From: PALSA-693 sp963781155 | GTDB lineage: Bacteria > Actinomycetota > Acidimicrobiia > Acidimicrobiales > Palsa-688 | DNA: 64,000 bases | Direction: 5' to 3' | NCBI GenBank assembly: GCA_963781155.1 | Contig: CAWAEC010000014.1 | Span: 186,001-250,000 of the forward strand | In this document: positions 53,131 through 60,871 of the stretch, piece after piece | How the letters are laid out: each line of letters opens with the position of its first letter | Position numbering within the stretch: position 1 is the stretch's first letter | Notes under the pieces: model-generated | The model's database searches: none | Seen by the model: only the letters and a program-made list of their open reading frames with translations | Told to the model about the DNA's origin: nothing | Position numbers and translations under genes: made by a program

Positions 53131-54254
53131 CGCATGGCCCCCAAACCGGCGAGCACTTCGTCCGTGTGCTGACCCGGCCGGGGCGCCGGCCCCTGCACGC
53201 TGGAGGTCGTCTTCTCCAGCCAGTAAGGGATTCCGATCATCCGGATGGGGCCTTCGTCCGGATCGTCGACCTCGACCACCATCCCGTTATGGACCAGCTG
53301 AGGAGTGCTGTAGGCGTCCCAGGCCGGCTGGACGGGAACCACGGGGACGCCCGCAGGTTGCAGCAGTGCCAGGGCCTGGTCGCGTGGCAGTCGCCGGAAG
53401 GCAGTCTCGAGGTACACACGGCGCTGGTTTCGTTCATCGACGCTCAGCCGCTCACCGGGCCGGTTGCGGCCTTCCGGTGCCACGTCCAGCAGGTCGTACA
53501 GGACCTGGTCGGAGTTGCGGACGGTCATCAGGTGGACCCAGTTCCCGTCGGCGCATTCGTACACAGTGCCCCGTCCGTGGTACGGCACTGTGGCGAAGTT
53601 GGCTGGCTCATGCTCGGCCCGATAGCGGATCTGCGAAGCCCACATGAGGGCACCCTGCGCCAGGGAGGTCTCCACCCATTGGCCTGCGCCGGTGACTTCG
53701 CGGGCGTGAAGGGCGGCGGCGATGCCCGTACCCGCCAGCAGCATGGCCCCGTAGCTCGGCAGGGGGACATACAGAAAGACCGGGCCATCCACGTAGGACC
53801 CGTCGGGATGCTTGCGGTAGCTGGGTTGCTCGAAATGCATGCCCAAGCGGGCTTGCACCAGGGCGTCGTACGCGGGCCGGTCCCGAGATGGGCCGCGGCG
53901 GCCATAGCCGGTGATGGAGCAATAGATGAGTCGGGGGTTTACGGCGGCAAGGGTCTCATAGCCGAGGCCCAAGCGGTCCATCGTGCCGGGTCGGAAACTC
54001 TCGAGGAGTACGTCAGCGGTCCCTGCCAGTTGCTCGAATCGACCTTTGCCGTCGACGTCCTTCAGGTCCAGGATCACGCTCTTCTTGCCGCGATTCCAGA
54101 CGTGAGAGGCGGACAAAGCCCGGGTCGGGTCGCCGCCAGGCGGCTCGACCTTGATGACCTCGGCACCCTGGTCCGACAGGTAGACGCCGGCCAGCGAGCC
54201 GGCCAGTCCCCGTGCAAGATCGAGCACGCGCAGTTCCTCCAGCACACCGCTCAC
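53127..54254 (-). CDS. CaiB/BaiF family CoA-transferase (class III)
   Basis: A 375-residue paralogue of the next gene. VLDLARGLAGSLAGVYLSDQGAEVIKVEPP, then ESFRPGTMDRLGLGYETLAAVNPRLIYCSITGYGRRGP, and HTDEVLAGLG at the end. Both enzymes have full length. GTG 54254 carries an excellent ribosome site (GGGGAGGAG, 5 nt spacing), so it was preferred over ATG 54287. First gene of the CoA-transferase pair, about 80 bp after the tRNA-Arg gene. Confidence 0.87.
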   Translation of the reverse strand: MSGVLEELRVLDLARGLAGSLAGVYLSDQGAEVIKVEPPGGDPTRALSASHVWNRGKKSVILDLKDVDGKGRFEQLAGTADVLLESFRPGTMDRLGLGYETLAAVNPRLIYCSITGYGRRGPSRDRPAYDALVQARLGMHFEQPSYRKHPDGSYVDGPVFLYVPLPSYGAMLLAGTGIAAALHAREVTGAGQWVETSLAQGALMWASQIRYRAEHEPANFATVPYHGRGTVYECADGNWVHLMTVRNSDQVLYDLLDVAPEGRNRPGERLSVDERNQRRVYLETAFRRLPRDQALALLQPAGVPVVPVQPAWDAYSTPQLVHNGMVVEVDDPDEGPIRMIGIPYWLEKTTSSVQGPAPRPGQHTDEVLAGLGAMR

Positions 54255-54333
54255 CGCGACTCCTCCCCGTCTGGTCCGGCCGAGCATAACCGGTGCTTCC
54301 TTCCGGGGAACTGGGGGATCGAGTTGATGTCGG

Positions 54334-54405
54334 TGCCCCCGGCAGGATTCGAACCTACGCACCCGGCTCCGGAGGCCGGTGCTCTATCCCCTGAGCTACG
54401 AGGGC
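54334..54405 (-). tRNA. tRNA-Arg (anticodon CCG)
   Basis: A complete cloverleaf on the minus strand. The acceptor stem GCCCTCG/CGGGGGC has one G-T pair. The D arm is GCTC/GAGC, the anticodon stem CCGGC/GCCGG with loop CTCCGGA (anticodon CCG), and the T arm GTAGG/CCTGC with loop TTCGAAT. Discriminator A; the genome encodes only CC of the CCA end. It reads CGG arginine codons. A TAAGCT box (54430-54425, minus) about 20 nt upstream could be its -10. Confidence 0.93.
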
Positions 54406-54427
54406 TCTGGCAGCCGCGTTCCGTAGC

Positions 54428-54455
54428 TTAACCGCGCCGGCGATCCGCCTAGAAT
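54428..54455 (+). promoter_or_regulatory. Promoter for the lysA leader ORF
   Basis: TTAACC (54428-54433), a 16-nt spacer and TAGAAT (54450-54455). Six bases later comes the ATG of an arginine-rich mini-ORF, so transcription would begin at or beside that ATG. The -35 overlaps the candidate -10 of the divergent tRNA-Arg gene. Confidence 0.5.
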
Positions 54456-54461
54456 AAACGG

Positions 54462-54536
54462 ATGACCGTTCGGCGCCGGCGAGACCCGGATCGCTCCTAT
54501 CTTTTGTTGGCGCTTGACCCGGCCGGCCGCCGTTGA
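54462..54536 (+). CDS. Arginine-rich leader mini-ORF abutting lysA
   Basis: A 24-codon frame starting at ATG 54462, 6 nt after TAGAAT, and ending at TGA 54534-54536, directly against the lysA ATG (54537). It reads MTVRRRRDPDRSYLLLALDP plus AGRR: seven arginines in 24 residues, four in a row. Two of those codons are CGG, the codon read by the tRNA-Arg(CCG) encoded just upstream on the other strand. This layout would couple translation of the peptide to lysA, and arginyl-tRNA supply could modulate it. Inference only. Confidence 0.45.
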   Translation: MTVRRRRDPDRSYLLLALDPAGRR

Positions 54537-55865
54537 ATGCTGCCCGACCCTGACGCACTGGCCCCGCCGGGGGCCGGAGGGCTTGCCACCGGGCCCGTGC
54601 CTGTCTACTTGTTGCCGGACGGGGCTGCAATCGACTCCGCCGGGCGGTTGTCGATCGCGGGAGTGGATCTGCTCGACCTCTGTACTGAGTTGGGTACTCC
54701 GTTGTTCGTGTACGACGAAGAGCATCTCCGGACCCGGTGCCGGGAGGCGGTAGCTGCGTGGCGAGGTGACGTCGCTTATGCCTCCAAGGCGTTCCTGTGC
54801 CGGGCGATGGCAGACCTGGTGCACGAGGAGGGGATGGCGATCGACGTTTCGACCGGCGGCGAACTGCACGTGGCGCTGTCTGCAGGAGTCCCCGGCCCGC
54901 GTTTGGTCTTGCACGGCAACAACAAGTCGGACGCAGAACTGGCCCGAGCTCTCGAGGTTGGCGTCGGCCGGATCGTCGTGGACTCCTTCGACGAACTCGA
55001 TCGCCTGGAGCGATTGGCGGCCTCCGCGGGCGTCCGTCCCGAGGTGCTGATCCGGGTCACTCCCGGCATAGAGGCGCACACCCACGAGTACGTGATGACG
55101 GGCCAGGACGATTCGAAGTTCGGCTTCGGGCTGGCCTCAGGAGCAGCCGATCGGGCCGTTGCTCGGCTGCGCGGCGCGGGATGTCCGCTCGTCCTGGTGG
55201 GGGTGCACGTCCATATCGGCTCACAGATCTTCGCTCTGGACTCTTTCAAAAAGGCCCTCGTCGCCGTTGCAGGATTCTTTTCAGCTCATGGCCTGGAGCA
55301 ACTCTGCATCGGCGGCGGGCTCGGCGTTCCGTATGTGACCGGTGAGTCGGCCCCGACGATCAGCGAATGGGCGGCAGCGGCCCACGGCGCAGCCCGGGCA
55401 TGCGGGCTGGGACCGGAGGTTCGCCTGAGTGCCGAGCCGGGCCGGGCGATCGTGGCCAGCGCGGCCGTCACTTGCTACACGGTCGGCACCGTCAAGGAGA
55501 TCCCCGGCGTACGGACGTACGTGAGCATCGACGGCGGCATGAGCGACAATCCCCGGCCGGTGCTCTATGGCAGCGGGTACGAGGCGTTTCTGGTGCGGGC
55601 CGTCGCCGCCCCCCGGCCTCGAACCGTCACGGTCGTCGGGAAGCATTGCGAGTCGGGCGACGTCATCGTCCGGGATGGGCAGGTTCCCGCCGATATCGCA
55701 GTGGGGGACGTGCTCGCGACACCCGTCACGGGAGCGTACGGTCACTCGATGGCCTCGACCTACAACAAGGTGCCGCGACCGCCGGTGGTGTTCGTCCGGG
55801 ACGGGGTGGCCCGGGTCGTCGTCCGGCGGGAGACCCTCGACGACCTGCTCGCGCTCGACCAGTAG
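54537..55865 (+). CDS. lysA: Diaminopimelate decarboxylase
   Basis: A 442-residue PLP enzyme that makes L-lysine from meso-diaminopimelate. The PLP lysine is in VAYASKAFLCRAM (about residue 83). HVHIGSQ (about 224-230), GGGLGVPY, AEPGRAIVASA, and the C-terminal CESGD and AYGHSMASTYN complete the family pattern. ATG 54537 directly follows the leader ORF stop and has no ribosome site of its own, consistent with coupling. Upstream CoA-transferases and tRNA-Arg are divergent. Confidence 0.93.
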   Translation: MLPDPDALAPPGAGGLATGPVPVYLLPDGAAIDSAGRLSIAGVDLLDLCTELGTPLFVYDEEHLRTRCREAVAAWRGDVAYASKAFLCRAMADLVHEEGMAIDVSTGGELHVALSAGVPGPRLVLHGNNKSDAELARALEVGVGRIVVDSFDELDRLERLAASAGVRPEVLIRVTPGIEAHTHEYVMTGQDDSKFGFGLASGAADRAVARLRGAGCPLVLVGVHVHIGSQIFALDSFKKALVAVAGFFSAHGLEQLCIGGGLGVPYVTGESAPTISEWAAAAHGAARACGLGPEVRLSAEPGRAIVASAAVTCYTVGTVKEIPGVRTYVSIDGGMSDNPRPVLYGSGYEAFLVRAVAAPRPRTVTVVGKHCESGDVIVRDGQVPADIAVGDVLATPVTGAYGHSMASTYNKVPRPPVVFVRDGVARVVVRRETLDDLLALDQ

Positions 55866-55950
55866 GACGCGGCCGGATCGCCTGGGCGCGATGCGGGTGG
55901 GTCCGATCTCCCGGGGGAGGGCGACCGGGGTTGGCTCCCTTCGGGCGGCC

Positions 55951-56085
55951 GCGTAGCTCAAGTCCTCCACGCCGGCTCAGCCTGGCCGTACGGTCCGGCG
56001 ACCGGGATTCGCCCTACTCGAGCAGTCGCGTAGTTCAAGTCCTCCACGCCGGCTCCGCCTGGCCGTACGGTCGGGCAACGGGCGG
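55951..56085. repeat. Two copies of a 56-bp sequence carrying the end of the CoA-transferase gene
   Basis: GCGTAGCTCAAGTCCTCCAC and 36 more bases (55951-56006) recur at 56028-56083 with only a few mismatches, 77 bp apart. The second copy contains the last codons and the stop of the minus-strand CoA-transferase. The first copy is a duplicate of that 3' end lying just beyond the stop. Confidence 0.75.
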
Positions 56086-57478
56086 CCAGGCCAGCGCCTG
56101 ACCATTCAGCTGTCCTGGTGGGGCGACCGCCGTCACCGGGCCCAGGGAGCTGTCCATCTCGACCAGCCAGGGGTCGGCCGGGGACATGGGGCCCGGAGCA
56201 GGCGAAGCGAGGCCGGGCTGCCCGGACGCCGCGGGCAGGCGGGTGAGCCAGGCCCCGGTCCGGGCCAGCGACAACGAGCGGACCTGGGTGCCGCCCTCGG
56301 TTCCCTGCCGCCGGAGGCCGTCGAGGACGGCGGCCGCCGCCAGGTAGCCGGTGCCGTGGTCGAGCAACTGGCAGGGGAGAGCACCCGGAGCCACACCGTC
56401 AGCAGATTCGATGGTGGCAATGCCACAGGCGGCCTGCACGATGCTGTCGAATCCCCGCCGTCGCGACCATGGACCGCGATGACCCCACGCGTCCAGGTGC
56501 ACGACCACCAGGCCGGGGTGGCGGGCCGCCACGTCACGGGCACCCAGTCCGAAACGGTCCAGCGAACCGGGCCGGTAGCCATGCACCAGCACGTCGGCAC
56601 GGTCCAGCAGGTGATGCAACCTGGCCAGTCCGTCCGTCGTATCAAAATCCAGAAGACCACTGCTTTTGCCGAGCAGAGTGTCGGAAACGGAGCCGGGAAG
56701 GAGGTCGAGGTGGTTCGGCGGATCGAGGCGCAACACGTCGGCCCCGAGGGCGCCGAGCAGCCGGGTGCAGACGGGCCCGGCGATGACCCGGGTCAGATCC
56801 ATGACGCGGATCCCGCGTGCGGGCAGGTCCGAGGCGGCGCGCGGGTCGAGGCGCGGCCGTTGCGATCTTCTGGTGTGCGATCAGCGGCTCGTTTGCGACT
56901 CCGCCCCCCTGAGGGTGGGCGCGCCATTCGTCGAGTGTGCGGACCGCCGCGGCCACGCCCCCAGACGCGACCACGGCCTCTTCGATGTCGTGGGCGCAGT
57001 GGGCGGCCATCGCGACGGCGACTGCGTCGGCTGCGGCGGCGTCGTCGGCCAACCGGGCTGGATCGACTCCGATCCCGGCCAGCAGGGCGCGGCGATGCCA
57101 GGGATAGTTGGCGTGGGTGCGGACCCACCCATCCGCGGTCTGCCAGAACCGGGACAGCGGGGCGAACGAAGCCCCCGCTGGCGCTCCGCCGAGCCGGAAG
57201 TACCTCTCGCTCCGGACCGCGGCCGCGACGTGCTCCCGCTGGAGCACCACGGCCGGAGGCGCCACCTGCCCTCGCCAGGAATGGAGAGCAGCTGCGGCCG
57301 TCAAGGCCGTCCCCACGCTGGCGATCGCCACTGCATCGACGCCGAGCCGCGAGGGGAGCAGCCCGCCCTGACCGTCGACGGCCAGCGGCGGTCGATCTGG
57401 CGGCGCCGGATCACCATCGGTGAGGGCGACCCAGGCGGCGTCGAGCGCTTCGATCTCCAGCGGGGTTGGGGACGGCAT
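56035..57478 (-). pseudogene. Class III CoA-transferase, frame broken near 56850
   Basis: The N-terminal frame from ATG 57478 encodes LEIEALDAAWVALTDGDP through TLDEWRAHPQGGGVANEPLI, the C-terminal half of a CaiB/BaiF fold placed first, as in the about 480-residue fused or permuted actinobacterial CoA-transferases. Its continuation, IRVMDLTRVIAGPVCTRLLG, ADVLRLDPPNHLDLLPG and LDRFGLGARDVAARHPGLVV, lies in another frame from about 56850 to the TGA at 56037-56035. The break is near the GCGCGGCC run at 56850-56857. The 3' end is duplicated downstream. Confidence 0.75.
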
Positions 57479-57717
57479 CAGGTGCGCCGAGACGTGGAAA
57501 CCGGGTTCCGCATCAAATTCGCCGGGGTAGCGCGGGCGGTGTCTGCGTCGTTCGTGTCGTTCATATGGAAAGGACGTGAGCGGTTCGTTCTCAACGTAAT
57601 GCAGCGCGATGGAGCGGGATCCGGCTGAAGACGCCGACGGGTGCGCGTGGGCTGGGCGCCCCACCCGGGCCTCGTCCCTCCCGCAGGGCCCGCCGGCCCG
57701 CCCGGCTCCGGACTTCA

Positions 57718-58044
57718 CGCATAACCGTGCCCACGCAGGGCGAACTGGGCACGCCGGGGCCAAGTGGGCAGGATTCGACGGGGTTTTTGCTGGTTAGCGT
57801 GCCCGGTTGGCCGACCGTGCCCACTTTGGACTCCAGTGCCACGCCGACGGGATGGCGTCGGGTGCGTGCGGCGATAGGCACGAGTGGCCCGTCGCCGGCA
57901 CGCATAACCGTGCCCACCCAGGGCGAACTGGGCACGCCGGGGCCAAGTGGGCAGGATTCGACGGGGTTTTTGCTGGTTAGCGTGCCCGGTTGGCCCGACC
58001 ATGCCCACTTTGGACTCCACAGCCACGCCGACGGGACGGCGCCG
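57718..58044. repeat. Duplicated 140-bp structured repeat upstream of hom
   Basis: Two copies (57718-57860 and 57901-58044), 183 bp apart and about 95% identical. Each contains the inverted pair GTGCCCA/TGGGCAC (57727-57733/57746-57752 in copy one), the longer pair AAGTGGGCA/TGCCCACTT (57762-57770/57818-57826) and a run CGGGGTTTTTGCTGG. The GGGCAC half-site occurs at least four times per copy. The 183-bp period is a multiple of three, which creates a long false frame. The rest of 57479-58107 holds no gene I can support. Confidence 0.85.
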
Positions 58045-58094
58045 GCCCCCACCCCGGCCCCCGGTCCGCAGCGAGCACCGCGTTCGACCGCCAC

Positions 58095-58100
58095 TACCCT
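58095..58100 (+). promoter_or_regulatory. -10 box of the hom-thrC operon
   Basis: TACCCT lies 7 nt before the hom ATG, fitting a leaderless transcript. This places the repeats at 57718-58044 upstream of the promoter, where an activator or repressor could bind. Confidence 0.5.
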
Positions 58101-58107
58101 CTGCGCT

Positions 58108-59511
58108 ATGGACACGACGTCGCTGCGAGTGGGGCTCCTCGGCTGCGGCCATGTCGGAGGGGCGCTGGTCAGGCTGCTCGTCGAGGATGCTGACCGGATC
58201 GCGGCCCGCACCGGCCTCCATCTGGAGCTCGCCGCCGTCGCCGTACGTAGCCGATCCCGAGAGCGAGATGCTCCCGTACCGGACGGCGTGCTGACGACCG
58301 ACGCCGGTGCGGTCGTTGCGGATCCACAAGTCGACGTGGTGGTGGAGGTCATCGGCGGGATCGAACCGGCTCGGACGCTGATTCTGACAGCCCTGAAGTC
58401 CGGCAAACCGGTTGTAACTGCGAACAAGGAACTTCTCGCCAACTGTGGAGCCGAGCTCTTCGACGCCGCATCCATGGCGGGCGTCGACCTGCTGTTCGAG
58501 TCCGCCGTCGCCGGCGGAATACCGCTGATCCGGCCGCTTCGGGAGTCACTGGCGGGCGAGCGAATCCGCCGGATCATGGGCATCGTCAACGGGACCACCA
58601 ACTTCATCCTGAGCCGCATGACCGAGTCGGCCACCAGTTATCACGACGCGCTGGCAGAGGCCCAGAGCCTGGGCTACGCCGAGCGCGACCCGACCGCTGA
58701 CGTGGAGGGGTTCGACGCCGCTGCCAAGGCTGCGATCCTCGCCAACGTTGCCTTCGGGGCTGCCGTGGTCGCGGGCGACGTCTACCGGGAAGGGATCAGC
58801 GCCATCACACCGGCTGACATCGCCGCGGCGCGCCACCTTGGGTATGCAGTCAAGCTGCTGGCGGTGATCGAGCACTCCGAGGACGACGATTCCGGCCGCC
58901 CCCGCCCCGGAAACGAGGACCCGCGACCGGGCCGGGTCGTGTCGGTAGCAGTTCGGGTGCACCCTGCGATGGTGCCGCTCACCCACCCGCTGGCATCCGT
59001 TCGCGACAGCTTCAACGCCGTGTTCGTCGAGGGGGATGCCATCGGCGAGCTCATGTTCCTCGGCCGGGGCGCGGGAGGAATGCCGACGGCCAGCGCCGTG
59101 TTGGGGGATCTCCTGGATGCCGCCCACAACCTGACGACCGGAGGGGCGGGGCGGAGCGTCGCCCTGCGTCGGACCAGCATCCGGGCGATCGACGAGCTCC
59201 AGTCTGCGTACTACCTGACATTGCAGGTAGCCGACCGGCCCGGGGTGCTGCATGCCGTGTCCGGTGTCCTGGGCCGCCATCAGGTGTCGGTCCGCCTGAT
59301 GGAGCAAGAGGGCCTGCCGTCGCCCGCCGGTGGGCCGGCAATCGCCGACACCAGCCCGGCCCCGGCGCACGCCCGGCCGGAATCTGGAGCCCGCCTGGTA
59401 TTCGTCACCCATCCCGCCTATGAGCGAGATGTCCAGGCCTGCCTGCACGAGCTTCGGCAACTGGACGTCGTCGAACGCATCGGCGGGCTGCTGCGAGTCG
59501 TCGGCCGGTGA
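58108..59511 (+). CDS. hom: Homoserine dehydrogenase with ACT domain
   Basis: A 467-residue NAD(P)-dependent enzyme of threonine and methionine synthesis. The Rossmann loop is VGLLGCGHVGGALVRLL (about residues 8-24), with TANKELLA, FESAVAGGIPLIRPLRESL and GIVNGTTNFILSRMTE (catalytic Lys/Asp region further on: LGYAERDPTADVEGFDAAAK). The C-terminal ACT domain (about 370-465, QVADRPGVLHAVSGVLGRHQ) is the site of threonine feedback control. ATG 58108, leaderless signature. Coupled to thrC (GTGA). Confidence 0.93.
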   Translation: MDTTSLRVGLLGCGHVGGALVRLLVEDADRIAARTGLHLELAAVAVRSRSRERDAPVPDGVLTTDAGAVVADPQVDVVVEVIGGIEPARTLILTALKSGKPVVTANKELLANCGAELFDAASMAGVDLLFESAVAGGIPLIRPLRESLAGERIRRIMGIVNGTTNFILSRMTESATSYHDALAEAQSLGYAERDPTADVEGFDAAAKAAILANVAFGAAVVAGDVYREGISAITPADIAAARHLGYAVKLLAVIEHSEDDDSGRPRPGNEDPRPGRVVSVAVRVHPAMVPLTHPLASVRDSFNAVFVEGDAIGELMFLGRGAGGMPTASAVLGDLLDAAHNLTTGGAGRSVALRRTSIRAIDELQSAYYLTLQVADRPGVLHAVSGVLGRHQVSVRLMEQEGLPSPAGGPAIADTSPAPAHARPESGARLVFVTHPAYERDVQACLHELRQLDVVERIGGLLRVVGR

Positions 59512-60551
59512 AACCGGGCTGGCGTGGCGTCGTCGAGGAATACCGGGATCACCTACCGGTGTCGGCATCCACGCCGGTCGTCACCCTCCACGAGGGTGGA
59601 ACGCCGCTGTTGCCGGCCGTGCGCCTTTCCGAACGCGTCGGAGCCTCCGTGTGGTTGAAACTGGAAGGAGCCAACCCCACCGGGTCGTTCAAGGATCGGG
59701 GGATGACGGTCGCCATCTCCAAGGCCCTGGAAGAAGGCGCGAAAGCGGTCGTCTGCGGATCTACCGGCAACACCTCGGCTTCGGCAGCTGCGTACGCGGC
59801 CCGGGCGGGCATCACGTGCGCGGTGCTGATCCCGGAGGGCTATATCGCCCTCGGAAAACTGGCGCAGGCGCTGATCCACGGTGCCCGGGTGCTGCAAATC
59901 CGGGCCAACTTCGACGCTGCGCTCGACATCGTGCGCCAACTGGGCGACTCGGCACCGGTGACGGTGGTCAATTCGATCAATCCGTACCGCATCGAGGGTC
60001 AGAAGACGGGCGCATTCGAGATCGTGGACGCCCTCGGCGACGCCCCGGACATGCACTGCATCCCGGTTGGCAACGCCGGAAATATCACCGCCTACTGGAA
60101 GGGCTACCGGGAATACCAGGATGCAGGACGGGTGACGAAGCTGCCGCAGATGCTCGGGTTCCAGGCTGCCGGAGCCGCTCCGATCGTCGCCGGCCACCCG
60201 ATCGAGAACCCTGAGACGGTCGCCACGGCCATCCGCATCGGCCGGCCCGCGTCGTGGTTCGGAGCGACGGCGGCGGCATCCGAATCCGGAGGGGGTATCG
60301 CGTCCGTCACCGACGACGAAATCCTGGCTGCCTACCGGTATCTGGCCCGGGAGGAGTCCGTGTTCTGTGAGCCCGCGTCCGCCGCTTCAGTTGCCGGTTT
60401 GCTGAAAACACGGGTCCCGGCTGGCGCCACGGTGGTCTGTGTTCTCACCGGCCATGGCCTGAAGGACCCCGACATTGCCATCGGGCAGATCGCAGTGCCG
60501 ACCGCGGTCGATGCCGACGTGCGCGCGGTACGCGCCGAGATCGGGCTCTGA
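59508..60551 (+). CDS. thrC: Threonine synthase
   Basis: A 347-residue PLP enzyme converting phosphohomoserine to threonine. The PLP lysine is in NPTGSFKDRGMTVAISKALEE (about residue 62). CGSTGNTSASAAAYAA binds phosphate and GNAGNITAYWKGY is the glycine-rich loop. The C-terminus ENSVFCEPASAAS-like segment is present as EESVFCEPASAASVAGLL. GTG 59508 overlaps hom. The usual thrB (homoserine kinase) partner does not follow; rho comes next. Confidence 0.93.
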   Translation: MKPGWRGVVEEYRDHLPVSASTPVVTLHEGGTPLLPAVRLSERVGASVWLKLEGANPTGSFKDRGMTVAISKALEEGAKAVVCGSTGNTSASAAAYAARAGITCAVLIPEGYIALGKLAQALIHGARVLQIRANFDAALDIVRQLGDSAPVTVVNSINPYRIEGQKTGAFEIVDALGDAPDMHCIPVGNAGNITAYWKGYREYQDAGRVTKLPQMLGFQAAGAAPIVAGHPIENPETVATAIRIGRPASWFGATAAASESGGGIASVTDDEILAAYRYLAREESVFCEPASAASVAGLLKTRVPAGATVVCVLTGHGLKDPDIAIGQIAVPTAVDADVRAVRAEIGL

Positions 60552-60681
60552 ACGGGTTTCATCCGTTTGGGCGGGCCGAACGTCAGCCCCGGACGCTGTG
60601 GATGACGTGGATGACGTGGAAGCTCCCGCACACCGGCTGACGTGCGTTGTGCGCTTTCGGCTTCGCCGCGTGGCGGGGTGG

Positions 60682-60711
60682 TTGCCGTTTGCTGACGCGG
60701 ATCGCTACCAT
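60682..60711 (+). promoter_or_regulatory. Promoter of rho and its leader
   Basis: TTGCCG (60682-60687), an 18-nt spacer, TACCAT (60706-60711). It gives a leader of about 150 nt before the rho ATG. That leader contains a possible 23-codon frame beginning at GTG 60716 with several prolines (PPMVPPKP), ending at TAA 60785-60787. The rest of 60552-60871 shows only direct GATGACGTGG repeats and nothing coding. Confidence 0.5.
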
Positions 60712-60871
60712 GAAAGTGTCGTCGTTGGCGAAGCCACCGATGGTGCCCCCGAAGCCCGATAGCAGGCCGGAGGTGCACCAGCCGTAACCCCCATTGCTCT
60801 CGCGGAGTAATCGGGCCTGGCGGACGCCCCCTCATCCACTACAGCGGTACGAACACAGACGAGGTTGCACA

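Noticed and set aside
54334..54405. tRNA-Arg as an integration site of a mobile element
   Set aside because: No integrase, no repeated 3' tRNA fragment and no foreign-looking genes beside it.
57727..58107. Extended N-terminus of homoserine dehydrogenase
   Set aside because: It is the frame-preserving 183-bp repeat; the Rossmann motif begins just after ATG 58108.
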